DNA of 24,382 bases from Flavobacteriales bacterium UBA1112 (lineage in GTDB: Bacteria; Bacteroidota; Bacteroidia; Flavobacteriales_D; Sanyastnellaceae): positions 1 to 24,382 of the forward strand of contig DCBH01000019.1 in assembly GCA_002313415.1 (NCBI GenBank). Direction: 5' to 3'. The position numbers and the translations under genes are program-made. Position 1 is the first letter of the stretch. The number at the start of each line of letters is the position of its first letter. The notes beneath the pieces were generated by a model that was not told where the DNA came from, made no database searches, and saw nothing but the letters and a program-made list of their open reading frames with translations. Shown here one piece after another: positions 23,401 to 24,382 of the stretch.

Positions 23401-24382
23401 ATACGTTGGAAATGCCCAAGGTGATGTGCTCTCGGAATTTGATGGAGTGGTTGTGCCTACTGTATTTGACAAACGAGCTTCCGTAACCACATTGGACAAC
23501 GACCTTAGCGAAGGGCCTTTCACATATGAGGTGTTTCAAAACATTTTGCACAAGGGATTGGCGTCTGTGGTTCAGGGTACGTTTGAATTCCGATTCATTG
23601 TGCCTCGAGATTTGAATTACACTTATGGACCAGGGCGAATCAGTTGCTACGCTCTGTCTAATCAAATGGATGCCCATGGGTACACGGAGGACTTCATCAT
23701 TGGAGGAACTTCTGACAATCCGTCGTTGGACGACGAGGGCCCTGAGGTAGAGTTATACATCAATGACACTCTGTTTAAAGCAGGGGATGTCGTTCACGAA
23801 GACCCTTGGCTTTTCGCACGAATTTTTGATGAAAGTGGCATCAATACCTCGGGAAATGGCATTGGGCACGATGCCAAGGCCATTTTGGATGGAGATGCCA
23901 GTCGACCCTTTGTTTTGAACGAATATTTTGTTTCTGATTTGGATACTTACCGCCAAGGAAGCATCCGTTTCCCTTTTCAAAATTTAAGTGAAGGAGAGCA
24001 TCATCTCGAATTGAAAGTATGGGACGTGGCCAACAACAGCGCTGCTGCGGAAACGCACTTCATCGTTGCGTCTTCCCTTGAAGTCGCTTTGGAGGAGGTC
24101 ATGGCCTACCCCAACCCCACGTCGAGTCAGGTCACATTTCGCATGACGGCCAATCAAGCTTGCAAAGCGGCCAAAGTAACTCTAGGAGTATTCAACACTC
24201 AGGGACATCGAGTCCACCAACAGACTTTTGAAGGGGAAGTTCTCGGGTTTCGTGATGATGTGATGACCTGGGATTTAAGACCTTCATCTGGGGAGCAGAT
24301 ATCTCCGGGGGTCTATGTCTTCCGCGTGACGTGGGAAAATGAATTTGGTCAGTCAGCACAATACGCTGACAAGTTGGTCGTT
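20444..24382 (+). CDS. porU: type IX secretion system sortase PorU (C25 gingipain-like peptidase), cut by the window's right edge
   Basis: PorU is a surface cysteine peptidase that removes the C-terminal domain of type IX cargo and links the protein to anionic lipopolysaccharide (known). 1313 codons are visible and the frame is still open at the edge. The C25 catalytic pair is present: His834 in NYIGHGGERGWAHERI and Cys868 in FMTATCELFRYDDP, followed by YSAGEA. LGDASYNNRN and YISDDYFAL also fit the family. Near the end a type IX C-terminal-domain-like region begins at YPNP (1222-1225) and continues to GVYVFRVTW and DKLVV, so only the last few codons are missing. The hydrophobic signal segment lies at about residues 33-54. 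The ATG at 20444 therefore gives a long N-region, and a GTG at 20528 would give a more usual signal peptide. It is divergent from the PorP/SprF gene. Confidence 0.95.
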   Translation, partial: MGLNFFAKMHDTRADLSCLAWSLFTSQRVWRSFSCATLGICLWLCGLSGGEKFMAQTFENVSDEGLVVRVDLAWNENEIAEFVSQSDRKVTTTWQSPIAENWSGVEELHVEEIWVPVEAEVLALIEERWRSKHWEPWVWNAIDHGVQTFLRGTGPLVRHHRGHWERLASINAILGSSPNGGHRVARDWPVTSVRASGDWYAYATTEEGVHCLGYDELIAAGIEPSSVNPSQLRLFGRGGRHLPLDNDEDRPLDVPQQRVVLRGLDDGTFDPGDELCWYASSHETWNWNQEDGWTHEAALWGDTAKWFLRLDAPSSLELTSMELENDWVGEVEEIRTRHLAYGVREDHDVNLIRSGRNWFGSRLSALGANTATWNIPLDHAVQGGTATVRFGAAMRSIGAGSASQLQYQFEDQSVTLTDNLLSPSSLLFARYVGGEMTAAMSQSGIQVLATFSPGTDDSNAWIDYLTYQVPQNLVFTSGQMHINGLPFDADGNAIFGAEYVLGGGMPDEVWNVSHPLEVRQMPISSSNGSTAWQDAVDAEPRRYCAFRWAAALRPKALGSVGNSNVHTLGEVDDVIVTVPSLIEAADSLARMHASRGLRVAVVPQQDVFDAFSSGVADPTAIKMLMMMLTDRAELSDGAIQAPRYLTLLGDASYNNRNVQGNGATIVGHYSSESLQTTTSYISDDYFALVAEGQGERPEDLLQFGVGRIPASNMASAMSVVTKVATYMGEYEETADVASCLDPNGTSTFGPWRNRVLFVSDDQDGNNQDGHRYMENSEEHSNTLRSNHNEFDVVKVYPDAYVQTNTPGGERYEDATAEIARRVDEGALIVNYIGHGGERGWAHERILNLETINAWTNLRRLPVFMTATCELFRYDDPDIYSAGEAILFNPQGGGVALLTTTRTVYSSGNQQVNRAFFETALDDTQGRRLGDIYRDTKNSEQITSHTNSRNFSLMGDPALELAYPAKHVYFTEVPDTMRSLDEVVIRGYVGNAQGDVLSEFDGVVVPTVFDKRASVTTLDNDLSEGPFTYEVFQNILHKGLASVVQGTFEFRFIVPRDLNYTYGPGRISCYALSNQMDAHGYTEDFIIGGTSDNPSLDDEGPEVELYINDTLFKAGDVVHEDPWLFARIFDESGINTSGNGIGHDAKAILDGDASRPFVLNEYFVSDLDTYRQGSIRFPFQNLSEGEHHLELKVWDVANNSAAAETHFIVASSLEVALEEVMAYPNPTSSQVTFRMTANQACKAAKVTLGVFNTQGHRVHQQTFEGEVLGFRDDVMTWDLRPSSGEQISPGVYVFRVTWENEFGQSAQYADKLVV

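Overview
The window comes from a Bacteroidota genome, most likely a marine-type member of the Flavobacteriales. The support is a type IX secretion/gliding block (porU, a PorP/SprF gene, gldJ), Bacteroidota-style promoter elements (TAnnTTTG-like) in place of Shine-Dalgarno leaders, and a large secreted protein with the nine GCT...DDGSC cysteine repeats typical of that group. Base composition looks near 50% GC by eye. Genes are tightly packed and no gene-free stretch exceeds about 165 bases. I saw no rRNA, tRNA, CRISPR array, insertion sequence or phage gene.

Layout: (1) 1-1921, plus strand: elongation factor P (efp), then a GAF plus RsbU/SpoIIE-type PP2C phosphatase. (2) 1902-4350, minus strand: a Wzz-like chain-length protein followed by an O-antigen ligase/polymerase-like protein; the latter overlaps the phosphatase gene tail to tail by 20 bases. 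(3) 4413-6154, plus strand: a GT4-type glycosyltransferase overlapping rnhB (RNase HII) by 4 bases. (4) 6287-10306: a 1339-residue secreted modular protein (three lamin-tail domains, one cupredoxin, two OB-fold-like modules, nine cysteine repeats, a dockerin-like EF-hand tail), closed by a strong terminator. (5) 10377-14768: a Na/Pi cotransporter with a PhoU-like domain, a lipoprotein on the opposite strand, a LuxE-like adenylating enzyme and a diverged PiT-like membrane protein. (6) 14800-20280, all minus strand: PorP/SprF family protein, gldJ, terminator, murF, tyrS. (7) 20444 to the right edge, plus strand: porU, the C25 peptidase that acts as type IX sortase, lacking only its last codons.

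How the parts fit: wzz, the ligase and the glycosyltransferase would build and finish surface polysaccharide. PorU, GldJ and the PorP/SprF protein belong to the type IX secretion and gliding apparatus, and PorU attaches CTD-bearing cargo to the cell surface. murF (peptidoglycan precursor) and tyrS (translation) are housekeeping genes downstream of gldJ. The large modular protein at 6287 is the most unusual item: it has the LTD plus OB-fold architecture of extracellular nucleases, but no nuclease domain and no recognisable type IX C-terminal domain.

Most of the window is core genome. The points most worth a second look are the architecture of the modular protein, the PorP/SprF gene lying between porU and gldJ, a 16-base element shared by two envelope-gene promoters, two genes that start immediately behind terminators, and the diverged PiT-like transporter next to an orphan LuxE-like enzyme.
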